Of a stretch of DNA of 64,000 nt, positions 52,193 to 60,374 are shown piece by piece. Within the stretch, counting starts at the first letter, position 1. Each line of letters starts with the position of its first letter. The stretch spans positions 310,001 to 374,000 of the forward strand of contig CAWBTX010000004.1 of assembly GCA_963791905.1 (NCBI GenBank). The letters are read 5' to 3'. The position numbers and the translations under genes are program-made. Under the pieces are notes generated by a model. The model did not search any database and was not told the DNA's origin. It worked only from the letters and a program-made list of their open reading frames with translations. The DNA is from Gaiellasilicea sp963791905 (lineage in GTDB: Bacteria; Actinomycetota; Thermoleophilia; Gaiellales; Gaiellaceae).

Positions 52193-52855
52193 CTAGGCTG
52201 AGATCGCCGCCGCGAAGCGGGCGTCGTCCCGGATCGCGTCGAGATCGTGGTCCCCTTGCTGCCACTCCCTCGGCTCCGCCGACGTCGCGCAGGCTCGCTC
52301 GAAGTGGTCTAGCGCCTGCTCGCGGTCACCGGCGAGCGCGTGGTAGCAAGCGAGCTGGTAGAGCATCGTTGGATGCTCGGGCCACAGCTCGAGACCGGAC
52401 GAGACGATCTCGATCGCCCGCGCGTAGTCACCCGCGTTGTACGGCTCTTCGGCCCTGAACCAGAACTCGAACGGTGAGACCGGCAGCTCCCGATCGGCCG
52501 GACCGCCGATCACGAGCACGGAAGTCCCGCTCTCCGACGCGGTCGCTTGGCGCTTCGATGCGGGGTCAGGCACGAACACGAGCGTGCCGGCGGGCGCGTC
52601 GATCTCATCGCCGTCGGCTCGGAACAACGCTCGGCCGGACATGACGACGTAGAGCTCGGCGTGGCCGCCGGCTCCCGAACCGGTTTCGTCGTGCGGCTCG
52701 ATCAGTTGGTCGCCGGCCGCGCGGGCGAAGTAGGCGTTGACGCCAAAGGCGCGCACATCCAGCGTGTGCCGGATCGGCTGGTACAGCCCGCCGGCGACCG
52801 CGATCGCCCCGGACTCACTCACCCGCGTCACGCGGGCGGAGCCATGCTGCTGCAT
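52193..52855 (-). CDS. Cupin-TPR fusion protein
   Basis: 220 residues, ATG at 52855 with AGGAGG upstream. Residues about 30-115 are a cupin (GAGGHAELYVVMSGRALFRADGDEIDAPAGTLVFVPDP). Residues about 135-205 are one or two TPR-like helical pairs (NAGDYARAIEIVSSGLELWPEHPTMLYQLACYHALAGDREQALDHFERA). Probably a ligand-sensing or scaffold protein. The 5' leader contains a perfect palindrome overlapping the ribosome site (52868-52892), which suggests regulated expression. Confidence 0.8.
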   Translation of the reverse strand: MQQHGSARVTRVSESGAIAVAGGLYQPIRHTLDVRAFGVNAYFARAAGDQLIEPHDETGSGAGGHAELYVVMSGRALFRADGDEIDAPAGTLVFVPDPASKRQATASESGTSVLVIGGPADRELPVSPFEFWFRAEEPYNAGDYARAIEIVSSGLELWPEHPTMLYQLACYHALAGDREQALDHFERACATSAEPREWQQGDHDLDAIRDDARFAAAISA

Positions 52856-52867
52856 GGATAGAACCTC

Positions 52868-52892
52868 CTGGTAGGTAGAGAGCGCCTACCAG
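52868..52892. promoter_or_regulatory. Perfect 8-bp inverted repeat at the cupin-TPR leader
   Basis: CTGGTAGG (52868-52875) and CCTACCAG (52885-52892) are exact inverted copies with a 9-nt spacer. On the minus strand the second arm abuts the AGGAGG ribosome site of the cupin-TPR gene. Could be a repressor operator or an mRNA hairpin masking translation. Confidence 0.55.
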
Positions 52893-53008
52893 CCTGGACG
52901 GCCGGAGCGGCGCGCAAACGAGTCTGGCTTGGACATCGGGCGTCACCTCCTCCGAGACCGAACGACGCCGCCAGCATAACGCTCGCGCGGCACCTACACT
53001 CGACTGGG

Positions 53009-53899
53009 ATGGGCGATGAGGTCCACCTTGGGCGCATCAGCCCGGAAGACCTGAACGAGCGGTCCGCGACCGAAGCGCGGGCGGAGCAGGACGCGCTGCT
53101 CGAGGGCGTCGACAATCCCATCGAGCGGCTCAAGCTGCTGTCCGGGAACGACACCGAGATCGCGAAGTACCTCGACTCGATCGAGGTGACGAGCCCGCGG
53201 GAGCGCGAGATGCTGCACGAGATCTCGCGGACTCGTCCTCTCGCCCGCCCCGATCTGTTCCCACAGGCACACCGCAACATGGTCGAGTCGCTCGAGTCCC
53301 TGGCCCGGCACGGCTATCACGGCACGACCGCAGGTCGGAGAGCGGGCCCGCTCAAGGGCCTCGTCCGTTGGGGAGTCCGGCTCGTGGCGCGCTTCCTCGT
53401 CGTGTCGTACATCCGGAAGCTCTCGAGACAGCTCAGGAATCTCTACGGCCTGCGCGAGATCCAGGCGGCCCCCGGCAGCCCGGAGCGCTACGAGCTGCGA
53501 CGCGCCCGCCTGGACTCCGAGCGTATGGTCGAGGCGCTCGAGACCAAGGAGCTCGCGCTGCCGGCATTCCTCCTCGGCGGAGCGGCGCTACCCGTTCTAG
53601 CCTCGCTCGGACGCGTCACCGGCTTGCTCGAGAGCACGGCGTGGGCGACCGCCATCGGCGTCGCGGGCATGCTCCTCGCGCTCGCCGCGTCGTGGGTGAT
53701 CCTCCGTGGCGCCGCGCTCGCATCTCGCCGCATCCGGCTCGCGACGCGCGGCCCGCTCCAGGTGCTGTGGAAGTCGATCGGCTGGTGCGGCCAGCCGCCG
53801 AAGGACTCGACGCGGACGTTCGTGCTCGTCTCGGTCGGGCTGACCCTGGGCTGCTGGATCCTCGTGCCGATCCTCGTCGCGTTCGCGCTGGCCACGTAG
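53009..53899 (+). CDS. Membrane protein with two C-terminal helical hairpins
   Basis: 296 residues. The first 175 residues are soluble and charged (LEGVDNPIERLKLLSGNDTEIAKYLDSIEVTSPREREML, YIRKLSRQLRNLYGLREIQ) with amphipathic helices. Four hydrophobic segments follow (ALPAFLLGGAALPVLASLG, ATAIGVAGMLLALAASWVIL, and two at the end). No family recognised. The next gene starts 11 nt after its stop, so they share a transcript. Confidence 0.65.
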   Translation: MGDEVHLGRISPEDLNERSATEARAEQDALLEGVDNPIERLKLLSGNDTEIAKYLDSIEVTSPREREMLHEISRTRPLARPDLFPQAHRNMVESLESLARHGYHGTTAGRRAGPLKGLVRWGVRLVARFLVVSYIRKLSRQLRNLYGLREIQAAPGSPERYELRRARLDSERMVEALETKELALPAFLLGGAALPVLASLGRVTGLLESTAWATAIGVAGMLLALAASWVILRGAALASRRIRLATRGPLQVLWKSIGWCGQPPKDSTRTFVLVSVGLTLGCWILVPILVAFALAT

Positions 53900-53909
53900 G
53901 GTCCGGCCC

Positions 53910-54416
53910 GTGCGGAAGTTCTGGAACCGCCCGCTCGGGTCGAAGCTGATTCTCGTCCTGTGCGCCACGCTCCTGCTCGAGATGGCAGCGCCATGGCAGC
54001 GCATCTGCGCGATCACGAGCAGCGACGAACCCCGGATCTGCGGCTGGCGGACCGGCTACGAGGGCACCAACTACGGCCTCTACGGCGCCATTCTCGCCGC
54101 AGCGATCCTGGTCTGGGAACTGCTGCCCGTCCTGTTCCCGAGGCTGTCGATGCGCGGCTGGCCGACCGCGGTGGTGACCGCGATCCTGTCGGTCGCGCTG
54201 ACCGTGTGCGTGCTCATCAAGCTGATCAAGGACAACGAGTTCCAGACGATCTGGGCCTGGATCGGCTTGTTCATCGCGCTCATGATCATGACCACGGCGC
54301 TGCTCCGCGTCCGCCACCGCTGGGGTCTTCGCCACCGACCCGAGGAGCACGAGGCGCGCCCGGCGACGCCGCCGCCCCGGGTCGAGCAGCCGCCCGCCGG
54401 CGGCTCGAGCCCGTAG
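53910..54416 (+). CDS. Four-helix membrane protein
   Basis: 168 residues, GTG at 53910. Helices near residues 9-27, 55-77, 84-102 and 113-130; a Cys pair in the first extracytoplasmic loop (RICAITSSDEPRICGW), possibly a disulfide; a charged Pro-rich tail. Follows the preceding membrane gene by 11 nt. Function unknown. Confidence 0.62.
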   Translation: MRKFWNRPLGSKLILVLCATLLLEMAAPWQRICAITSSDEPRICGWRTGYEGTNYGLYGAILAAAILVWELLPVLFPRLSMRGWPTAVVTAILSVALTVCVLIKLIKDNEFQTIWAWIGLFIALMIMTTALLRVRHRWGLRHRPEEHEARPATPPPRVEQPPAGGSSP

Positions 54417-54548
54417 CTCACGGTTCGCCCGAAGCTCGCTTCGCGGGCGTGACTGTGCTTGAATCGCCGCAGCGTCGGGAGGAAACATGTCGTTTGCCGG
54501 AAGGCTCCTGACTGCGGCACCCATTGGCCCACAGGGGACGGTGGACGC

Positions 54549-55313
54549 ATGACCGACCTGCCGCCGAGGGCACAGCCGCCGGGGACGTCCGACGAGCTCA
54601 ACGTGGGGCGTCGGGAGCACGCGATCGGATCGAAGAGCCCGGCCGGCGTCGCGCTCGCCAACGTGATTGCGGCGATGAACCGGCCCGGCGACGACGCCGA
54701 GGCCGAGTACCAGAGGTCGCTGGGCGAGCTGAGGCGACAGGCCGAGACCGTCGTCATCGAGATCGCCCGCGCGTCGAAGGACTGCGATGAAGCTGACTAC
54801 CCGTCGCGGTGGGCGCTCGTGCACGTCGCCGCCGAGCTCCGGCACCCGGCCGCCCTGCCGTTCCTCCGGAACCTCGTCGAGACGCCGATTCCCCCAGAGC
54901 AGTCGAAGGACCCCCACTCCTTCTCGACCGTCGCCGAGGAGACGATTCTGCGCACGACCGCCGTGGAAGGCGTCGGCGAGCTCGCCGGGGAGCACAAGAA
55001 CCGGGAGGCCCAGGAGGCGCTGTGGGAGTTCCTCAAGCAGCCGTCGCTCTCGATCCGGCGCGCGGCGGTGCAGAGCCTCTACGGCGCCGCTGGCAGCAGC
55101 AAGCGGGTGCGCGACCGCATGGCGTCACTGCTGCCGGAGAACGAGCGCTTCCTCCTCGACCTGAAGCGCGTGGACGTCACCGACGTCCCGCAGGTCAGCC
55201 GGCCTCAGCGCCATCTCAGCCAGGCCGGGCGGGAGGGGCGGGCCGAGCCGCCGCCCGCGTTCCGGCGCGAGTCGGAGGACGACGTGGACGACCAAGGTCC
55301 GGCGGGCGAGTGA
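54549..55313 (+). CDS. HEAT-repeat-like protein
   Basis: 254 residues, ATG at 54549. After a disordered start (about 45 residues) come helical repeats of the HEAT type: RWALVHVAAELRHPAALPFLRNLVETPIP, LRTTAVEGVGELAGEHKNREAQEALWEFLKQPSLSIRRAAVQSLYGAAG, with the usual Arg and Asp/Glu in the turns. HEAT arrays bind proteins or nucleic acids. It ends 10 nt before the HExxH protein gene, so they are probably an operon. Confidence 0.72.
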   Translation: MTDLPPRAQPPGTSDELNVGRREHAIGSKSPAGVALANVIAAMNRPGDDAEAEYQRSLGELRRQAETVVIEIARASKDCDEADYPSRWALVHVAAELRHPAALPFLRNLVETPIPPEQSKDPHSFSTVAEETILRTTAVEGVGELAGEHKNREAQEALWEFLKQPSLSIRRAAVQSLYGAAGSSKRVRDRMASLLPENERFLLDLKRVDVTDVPQVSRPQRHLSQAGREGRAEPPPAFRRESEDDVDDQGPAGE

Positions 55314-55323
55314 GGAGCGGCTG

Positions 55324-56010
55324 ATGGCCACCTGCACGATCCCCACGATTCCCAACAAGGACACGAGCGGCGACAACCTCTACGGCCCGCGCAGCTGCTG
55401 GCAGGCGTTCATCGACTGGGCCTGGAGCGCGCACGGCTTCCGCAACTCGTACTGGGACGACGGCTTCGGGTACGAGGATCCGTGCAACACCGACCTCCCG
55501 CTCGCACGGACGCTCAACGCGCTCTGGCTCCTCAACTACTCGGCCGACGACTACTGGAACGAGCAGTGGTCGAACAACATCCTCCACTGGGGCCGCCGCT
55601 ACGTCCGCGACCAGATCGACGACCTCCGCTCCAAGTGCGGCGACGGGAGCGCGATTGCGGCGGCGTTCTCGGGCGTCTTCGTCGACGACCGCGTCGAGCT
55701 CTACCTCGGCTTCTTCTACAACAAGGACTGCCCCGGCCGGGCAGAGACGTTCGTCCACGAGTCGCGGCACATGGGCGGCAAGTCACACAACGCGAACTTC
55801 CCGGCGGGCTCGGTGTTCGGGGCGGGGAAGAGCGGCGCCGACTCCACGTGGGAGTACAACGGCGCCTGGATGTACGGGGCGCTCTACCTCTGGTGGTTCT
55901 ACGCCGACGGCAGGCGCACGACGACGGCCCTCCGGGAGGCGGCGCGGCAGCGGGCGAACCTGGTCATCGACAATGCGTTCGCCACGCACCCCGGCTTCAC
56001 GATCGCGTAG
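55324..56010 (+). CDS. HExxH-containing putative metallopeptidase
   Basis: 228 residues, ATG at 55324 with GAGG upstream. The motif TFVHESRHMGG is an HExxH zinc site. NANFPAGSVFGAGKSGADSTWEYNGAWMYGALYLWWFYADG follows and could carry the third ligand (Glu or Asp). The N-terminal part is rich in Trp/Tyr/Asn (SCWQAFIDWAWSAHGFRNSYWDDGFGYEDPCN). No signal peptide. No named family is recognised. It is paired with a HEAT-repeat protein, a possible substrate receptor. Confidence 0.6.
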   Translation: MATCTIPTIPNKDTSGDNLYGPRSCWQAFIDWAWSAHGFRNSYWDDGFGYEDPCNTDLPLARTLNALWLLNYSADDYWNEQWSNNILHWGRRYVRDQIDDLRSKCGDGSAIAAAFSGVFVDDRVELYLGFFYNKDCPGRAETFVHESRHMGGKSHNANFPAGSVFGAGKSGADSTWEYNGAWMYGALYLWWFYADGRRTTTALREAARQRANLVIDNAFATHPGFTIA

Positions 56011-56379
56011 CTACGTTCGCCGGAGGTACGCGTCCGTCCCTGTGAGCCAGTCCTGCCGGGGCGGGCAGAAGATGTCGACGTCGAGCGTCGTCTCGAGCGC
56101 CTCCGCCTTGTGCGGGAGGTTCGAGGGGATGTGCAGTACCTCGCCGGCCGCGACGTCGACGACCTCGGTCTCGTCCTCGCCGAGCCAGAAGCGCAGGACG
56201 CCCTCGAGGATGTAGGTCAGCTGCTCGTTCTCGTGCGAGTGCTTCGGGACGATGCAACCCTGCTCGAGGTACACGTGCGCCAGCATCATCCGCTCGGTCG
56301 AGATCAAGCGGCGGGAGAGGTCCGGCTTCAGGGCCTCCTTCGGCAGGTCCTCCCAGCGGTGCAGCGTCGCGCCGTTCAC
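56011..56379 (-). CDS. Small cupin protein
   Basis: 122 residues, GTG at 56379 overlapping the aminotransferase stop (GTGA). Cupin core: MMLAHVYLEQGCIVPKHSHENEQLTYILEGVLRFWLG (His/Glu ligands) and DVAAGEVLHIPSNLPHKAEALE (His). Cytoplasmic, metal-binding, substrate unknown; coupling suggests it works with the PLP enzyme. Confidence 0.82.
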   Translation of the reverse strand: MNGATLHRWEDLPKEALKPDLSRRLISTERMMLAHVYLEQGCIVPKHSHENEQLTYILEGVLRFWLGEDETEVVDVAAGEVLHIPSNLPHKAEALETTLDVDIFCPPRQDWLTGTDAYLRRT

Positions 56380-57569
56380 AGCAGCGCCCCGAGCCGCTCG
56401 ATGCCCTCGTCGATCTGCGCCTCGTCGACGAGGCTGAAGGACAGCCGCACGGTGTCCGTGCCGCGCCCGTCCGGGAAGAAGAGAACGCCGGGCACGATGC
56501 CGACGCCGCGTTCCACCGCCCGCTGCGCGAGCTCGGTGGAGTCGACGCCCGGCAGGGTCAGCCAGGAGAAGAAGCCGCCCTGAGGGCGGGTCCAGCGGGC
56601 GCTCTCCGGCAGGGAGCGCGCAAGCGCGGCGAGCGAGCGCTCGCACTTCCGCCGGTACAGCGCGCGGGACAATGTCAGCTGCTCGTCGATCCAGCCGCGG
56701 CGGAGCGACTCCTCGAGCAGCCTTTGGCCGAGCGCGCCGGCGCACTGATCGGTGGTCTGCTTGGCCGCGACGAGCTGCGCGGACACCTCGGCCGGCCCGG
56801 CGGCCCAGCCGAGCCGCACGCCGGGGAAGAACGTCTTCGAGGTCGTGCCCGCCTGCACGACGACGTCCGGGGCGAGGCTCCAGAGGCTCGGCAGCGCCTC
56901 GTCGGTGAAGCCGAGCTCCCGGTACGCGACGTCCTCGAAGATCAGGAACCCGTAGCGCCGCGCGAGCTCGACCAGCGGCTCGCGCCGCTCGGCGGCGAGG
57001 CTGACCCCGGCGGGATTCTGGTGATCGGGGATGCTGTAGACGAGCTTCGGGCGCAATCCGTCCGCGAGCCGCCGCGCCAGGTCGTCGACGTCGAGCCCGT
57101 GCTCGTCCATCGGCACGGCGACAAGCGCCGCCTCGAAGCTCCGGAACGCCTGGATCGCGCCGAGGTAGGTCGGGCCCTCGACGACGACGGTGTCGCCGGG
57201 ATCGAGGAACGCCTTGCCGACGAGCTCGAGCGCCTCGATCGCGCCGCTCGTGATCAGCAGCTCGTCGTCGGCCGGACGACGGCCCTGGAGCGTCTCGAGC
57301 CGGCTCGCGAGGGCGTCCAGCGGCCCCGCGAGACCGCGGGTCGGCGCGTACTGGAACGCGCTCGCCTCGCCCGTCTCGAGGAACTCCTGGATGAGCACCG
57401 CGACGCGCTCGCGCGGGAACGTCTCGGGATCGGGGAAGCCGCCGGCGAAGGAGATCACGTCGGGCCTGCCGAGGAGCGCCAGGACGGACGCGATCCCGTC
57501 GCCGACCTCGGCCCGCGTGCGCCTCGCGGCGAGCGCGTCCCACCGCCTCGTCTCGGGCGTCACGCTCAT
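56376..57569 (-). CDS. PLP-dependent class I aminotransferase (2-aminoadipate/LysN-like)
   Basis: 397 residues from ATG 57569. PDVISFAGGFPDPETFP, FQYAPTRGLAGPLDALASRL, LITSGAIEALELVGKAFLDPGD, IPDHQNPAGVSL and the PLP-lysine motif TTSKTFFPGVRLGWAAGP define the aminotransferase fold type I subgroup including LysN/MocR catalytic domains, but with no DNA-binding domain attached. Amino donor specificity cannot be read. Intact. Confidence 0.88.
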   Translation of the reverse strand: MSVTPETRRWDALAARRTRAEVGDGIASVLALLGRPDVISFAGGFPDPETFPRERVAVLIQEFLETGEASAFQYAPTRGLAGPLDALASRLETLQGRRPADDELLITSGAIEALELVGKAFLDPGDTVVVEGPTYLGAIQAFRSFEAALVAVPMDEHGLDVDDLARRLADGLRPKLVYSIPDHQNPAGVSLAAERREPLVELARRYGFLIFEDVAYRELGFTDEALPSLWSLAPDVVVQAGTTSKTFFPGVRLGWAAGPAEVSAQLVAAKQTTDQCAGALGQRLLEESLRRGWIDEQLTLSRALYRRKCERSLAALARSLPESARWTRPQGGFFSWLTLPGVDSTELAQRAVERGVGIVPGVLFFPDGRGTDTVRLSFSLVDEAQIDEGIERLGALL

Positions 57570-57597
57570 GCCGCCCATCCTAGAGCCTGCCGCCCGC

Positions 57598-57999
57598 TCA
57601 GCAGTCGACGGTGCCCGGGCCGAGCGCGCCCGGCATCTCGGCCCGCAGCGAGACGTCGACCACGGTATTCGAGACGTTCGCGAAGCAGCCGAGCTGGTCG
57701 CCGCCCTCGGCGGCCTCGCAGTCGTAGACGGTCCGGCTCTCGCCCTCGATCTCCATGCTGCCGACCTCGTCGCAGTTGACGTCCCGGCCGACCTGCTCCT
57801 CGACGTCTTCCTCGATGTGGTAGATGCTCGCCCGCACCAGGAACGCGACCGCGATCGCGACGAGCCCGAGGACGAGCACCCAGCCAGGGCGCTTCACCCG
57901 CAGCATCCAGCGAGGCGGATCGTCGCGGAGCGCCAGGATCCCGAAGACGACCATGGCGAGGCCCAGCAGGCCGATCAGCGCGGCGACGAGCAGCTTCAC
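57598..57999 (-). CDS. Membrane protein with Cys-rich outer domain
   Basis: 133 residues, ATG at 57999. Two helices (LLVAALIGLLGLAMVVFGILAL and WVLVLGLVAIAVAFLVRASIY), then an acidic exported domain with four Cys (NCDEV, YDCEAAE, LGCFANV, C-terminal VDC). Probably two disulfides. Same strand as and upstream of the aminotransferase. No family recognised. Confidence 0.6.
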   Translation of the reverse strand: MKLLVAALIGLLGLAMVVFGILALRDDPPRWMLRVKRPGWVLVLGLVAIAVAFLVRASIYHIEEDVEEQVGRDVNCDEVGSMEIEGESRTVYDCEAAEGGDQLGCFANVSNTVVDVSLRAEMPGALGPGTVDC

Positions 58000-58094
58000 G
58001 GCCCTCTAACTACCTGATTCGCGTGCCGGGTCCGCCACTTCGACCTGCAAGGCCGGTTGACACGCCTCGCCCGTAGTCGTAGGAAGGCGGGTGG

Positions 58095-59009
58095 ATGGCC
58101 GAGCACGAGCTCGTGATCGAGACCCGCGATCTCTCCAAGCGCTATGGCGAGGAGATCCTCGCGGTCGACCGGCTCGCGCTCCGCGTCAGGCGGGGCGAGG
58201 TCTACGGCTTCCTCGGGCCGAACGGCGCCGGCAAGACGACGACCCTGCGCATGCTCCTCGGCCTCGTTCGGCCGACGCGCGGCAGCGCCGTCGTGCTCGG
58301 CGCCGCGCCCGGCACGCCCGAGGGGCTGGCGCGGATCGGAGCGATGATCGAGGCCGCGGCCCTGTACCCCTTTCTCTCGGCGCGCGACAACCTGCGCGTG
58401 CTCGCCCGTCACGCCCGCGTGCCGGAGGAGCGGATCGCCCCGGCCCTCGAAGAGGTCGGTCTCGGCAAGCGGGCCGGCGACCGCTTCGGGACGTACTCGC
58501 AGGGGATGAAGCAGCGGCTCGGCGTCGCCGCGGCGCTGCTCAAGGACCCCGACCTGCTGATCCTCGACGAGCCGACGAACGGCCTCGATCCGGCGGGCAT
58601 GGCCGAGATGCGGGAGTTCATCCGCCGCCTCGGACAGGGGCGCCGCACCGTGCTCCTGTCGAGCCATCTCATGACCGAGGTGGAGCAGGTCTGCGACCGC
58701 GTCGGCGTGATTCGCAGCGGCCAGCTGGTGGGGGAGGGAACGGTCGACGAGCTGCTCGGCCGGGCCGGCCTGAGCGTGCGCGCGGAGCCGCTGGCGGAGG
58801 CCGAGCGCCTCACGGCGGCCATGCCTGAGGTCGAGCGTGTGTCGGTCGTGGACGGCCGGCTTCGGATCACCGCCGACCCGGCCGCAGCGCCTGCGATCAA
58901 CCGCGCGCTCGTTGGCGCGGGCATCGCCGTGAGCGAGCTCGTTGCCGAGCGCGCCTCGCTCGAGGAGGTGTTCCTCGAGTTGACGCAGGGCGAGGAGGAT
59001 GAGGTGTGA
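58095..59009 (+). CDS. ABC-2 type transporter ATPase
   Basis: 304 residues, ATG at 58095. Walker A GPNGAGKTTT, signature YSQGMKQRLG, Walker B LLILDEPTNGLDPAG, H-loop LLSSHLMTEVEQV. A C-terminal accessory domain (about 220-304) is typical of DrrA/CcmA-like drug or lipid exporters. Its stop overlaps the permease start (GTGA). Confidence 0.93.
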   Translation: MAEHELVIETRDLSKRYGEEILAVDRLALRVRRGEVYGFLGPNGAGKTTTLRMLLGLVRPTRGSAVVLGAAPGTPEGLARIGAMIEAAALYPFLSARDNLRVLARHARVPEERIAPALEEVGLGKRAGDRFGTYSQGMKQRLGVAAALLKDPDLLILDEPTNGLDPAGMAEMREFIRRLGQGRRTVLLSSHLMTEVEQVCDRVGVIRSGQLVGEGTVDELLGRAGLSVRAEPLAEAERLTAAMPEVERVSVVDGRLRITADPAAAPAINRALVGAGIAVSELVAERASLEEVFLELTQGEEDEV

Positions 59010-59812
59010 CGGGGAGCGTCGCTGCCGAGCTCATCGTTCAGCGCAAGCGTACGAGCACCTGGATTCTGCTCGGCGTCTTCACCGCGCTCTCGGTCTTCTT
59101 CCTCTACGTCCTTCCGTACACCGACGAGCTTGCCCCGGACCTCCTGCCCGGGGGCATGGCCGGGAACGTGATCCGGATCTTCCCCGTCTTCGGCGGCGTC
59201 TTCGCGCTCATGCTCGGCGTCCTGACGATCGGCAGCGACTACGGCTGGGACACCGTGAAGACGCTCTTCACGCAGCGGCCCGGCCGCCTGGCCGTGCTGG
59301 CGGGCAAGCTGCTCGCGCTCGGCGTCGTCCTCCTCTGCTTCACGCTCACCGTCTTTGCCGGCGGCGCCATCGCAAGCCTCGTGATCGCGCTGTCCGAGGA
59401 CGCCGACGTCGACTGGCCGTCGGCGTGGCTGCTCGTGCGCGCGCTCGCCGCCGGCTGGTTCATCCTCGCCGTCTGGGCGACCGTCGGGGTGATGCTGGCC
59501 GTGCTCTCGCGCGGGACGGCGCTCGCGATCGGGATCGCCATCCTCTACGCGCTCGTGATCGAAGGGCTGCTCAGCGCGCTCGCGGACTCGGTGGACGCCA
59601 TCGAGCCGGTGGCCCAGATCTTCGTGCGCGCGAACGCCTACTCGATTGCGACCGCGCTCGGGGCGTCGAGGGAGCGGATCGCGGACAGCGGGCCGGGCTC
59701 CTTCACGGGGCCGTACGTCGACACAGCGCAGGCGGTGATCGTGCTCGCCGCCTACCTCGTCGTCTCCGTGGCCGTAAGCGCGGCGGTGCTACGACGGCGC
59801 GACGTCACCTGA
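59006..59812 (+). CDS. ABC-2 type transporter permease
   Basis: 268 residues, GTG at 59006, with six hydrophobic segments (WILLGVFTALSVFFLYVL through VIVLAAYLVVSVAVSAAVL) and the ABC-2 middle region DTVKTLFTQRPGRLAVLAGKLLALG. Translationally coupled to the ATPase. Substrate unknown; family members export drugs, antibiotics or lipids. Confidence 0.88.
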   Translation: MTGSVAAELIVQRKRTSTWILLGVFTALSVFFLYVLPYTDELAPDLLPGGMAGNVIRIFPVFGGVFALMLGVLTIGSDYGWDTVKTLFTQRPGRLAVLAGKLLALGVVLLCFTLTVFAGGAIASLVIALSEDADVDWPSAWLLVRALAAGWFILAVWATVGVMLAVLSRGTALAIGIAILYALVIEGLLSALADSVDAIEPVAQIFVRANAYSIATALGASRERIADSGPGSFTGPYVDTAQAVIVLAAYLVVSVAVSAAVLRRRDVT

Positions 59813-59972
59813 GCCCGCGAGCCATTGAGCTCGATTCAGAATGAGCGCCATCGCCGCTCCGGCACGCTCGGCGGCGCGTGGCGGCGTCCTCGGTCGCGCC
59901 CGTATCTCATTCGATACGACCGCTCCCTGCGTCCTTGCCACGCACCACCGATCGCACCGGATCGGCGGGGCG

Positions 59973-60314
59973 TCATCCTGAACCGAGCTCGTCCGTCTTC
60001 GCGGCCATGATGAAGTCGTTCACGTGCAGACCCTTGATCTTATGCGTCCACCACGTGACCGTTGTCCGGCCCCACTCGGTCAGGAGCGCCGGATGGTGCC
60101 GCTCCGACTCCGCGAGTTCACCGACCCTGTCCGTGAACTCGAGCGCGGCGGCGAAGCTCTCGGCCGGGAAGGCCCGCTGCAGGCGCTTGACCCCGTCCAC
60201 CTCCAGGAGCTCCCAGTCCGGCACCTGCGGATGGAGCTCCGCGATCTCCTCGTCGGTCACCCTGGGCGAGTCGCGGTTGCAGGCGACGCATCGCTGCTGG
60301 GTCAGCGGCTCCAT
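59973..60314 (-). CDS. Pterin-4a-carbinolamine dehydratase
   Basis: 113 residues. VPDWELLEVDGVKRLQRAFPAESFAAALEFTDRVGELAESERHHPALLTEWGRTTVTWWTHKIKGLHVNDFIMAAKTDEL contains the family signature with the catalytic HHP and the later TH. A short N-terminal CVACNRD extension with two Cys is common in actinobacterial members. It recycles the pterin cofactor of aromatic amino acid hydroxylases or has a related role. Confidence 0.92.
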   Translation of the reverse strand: MEPLTQQRCVACNRDSPRVTDEEIAELHPQVPDWELLEVDGVKRLQRAFPAESFAAALEFTDRVGELAESERHHPALLTEWGRTTVTWWTHKIKGLHVNDFIMAAKTDELGSG

Positions 60315-60326
60315 GCCTGCAGACTA

Positions 60327-60363
60327 GTGCGTGCACGAGCTCACTTGAGGCTCGTGCACGCAC
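60327..60363 (-). terminator. Perfect 14-bp inverted repeat between the beta-helix and dehydratase genes
   Basis: GTGCGTGCACGAGC (60327-60340) pairs perfectly with GCTCGTGCACGCAC (60350-60363) around a 9-nt loop. It lies 12 nt past the stop of the beta-helix gene and 13 nt before the dehydratase start on the same strand. Best read as the terminator of the secreted-protein operon; there is no T-tract. Confidence 0.65.
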
Positions 60364-60374
60364 GGTGTGCCGGC

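Noticed and set aside
52016..52201. 62-residue ORF starting MCTGCHLRP
   Set aside because: No ribosome site, no recognisable fold, and a minus-strand frame overlaps it equally well.
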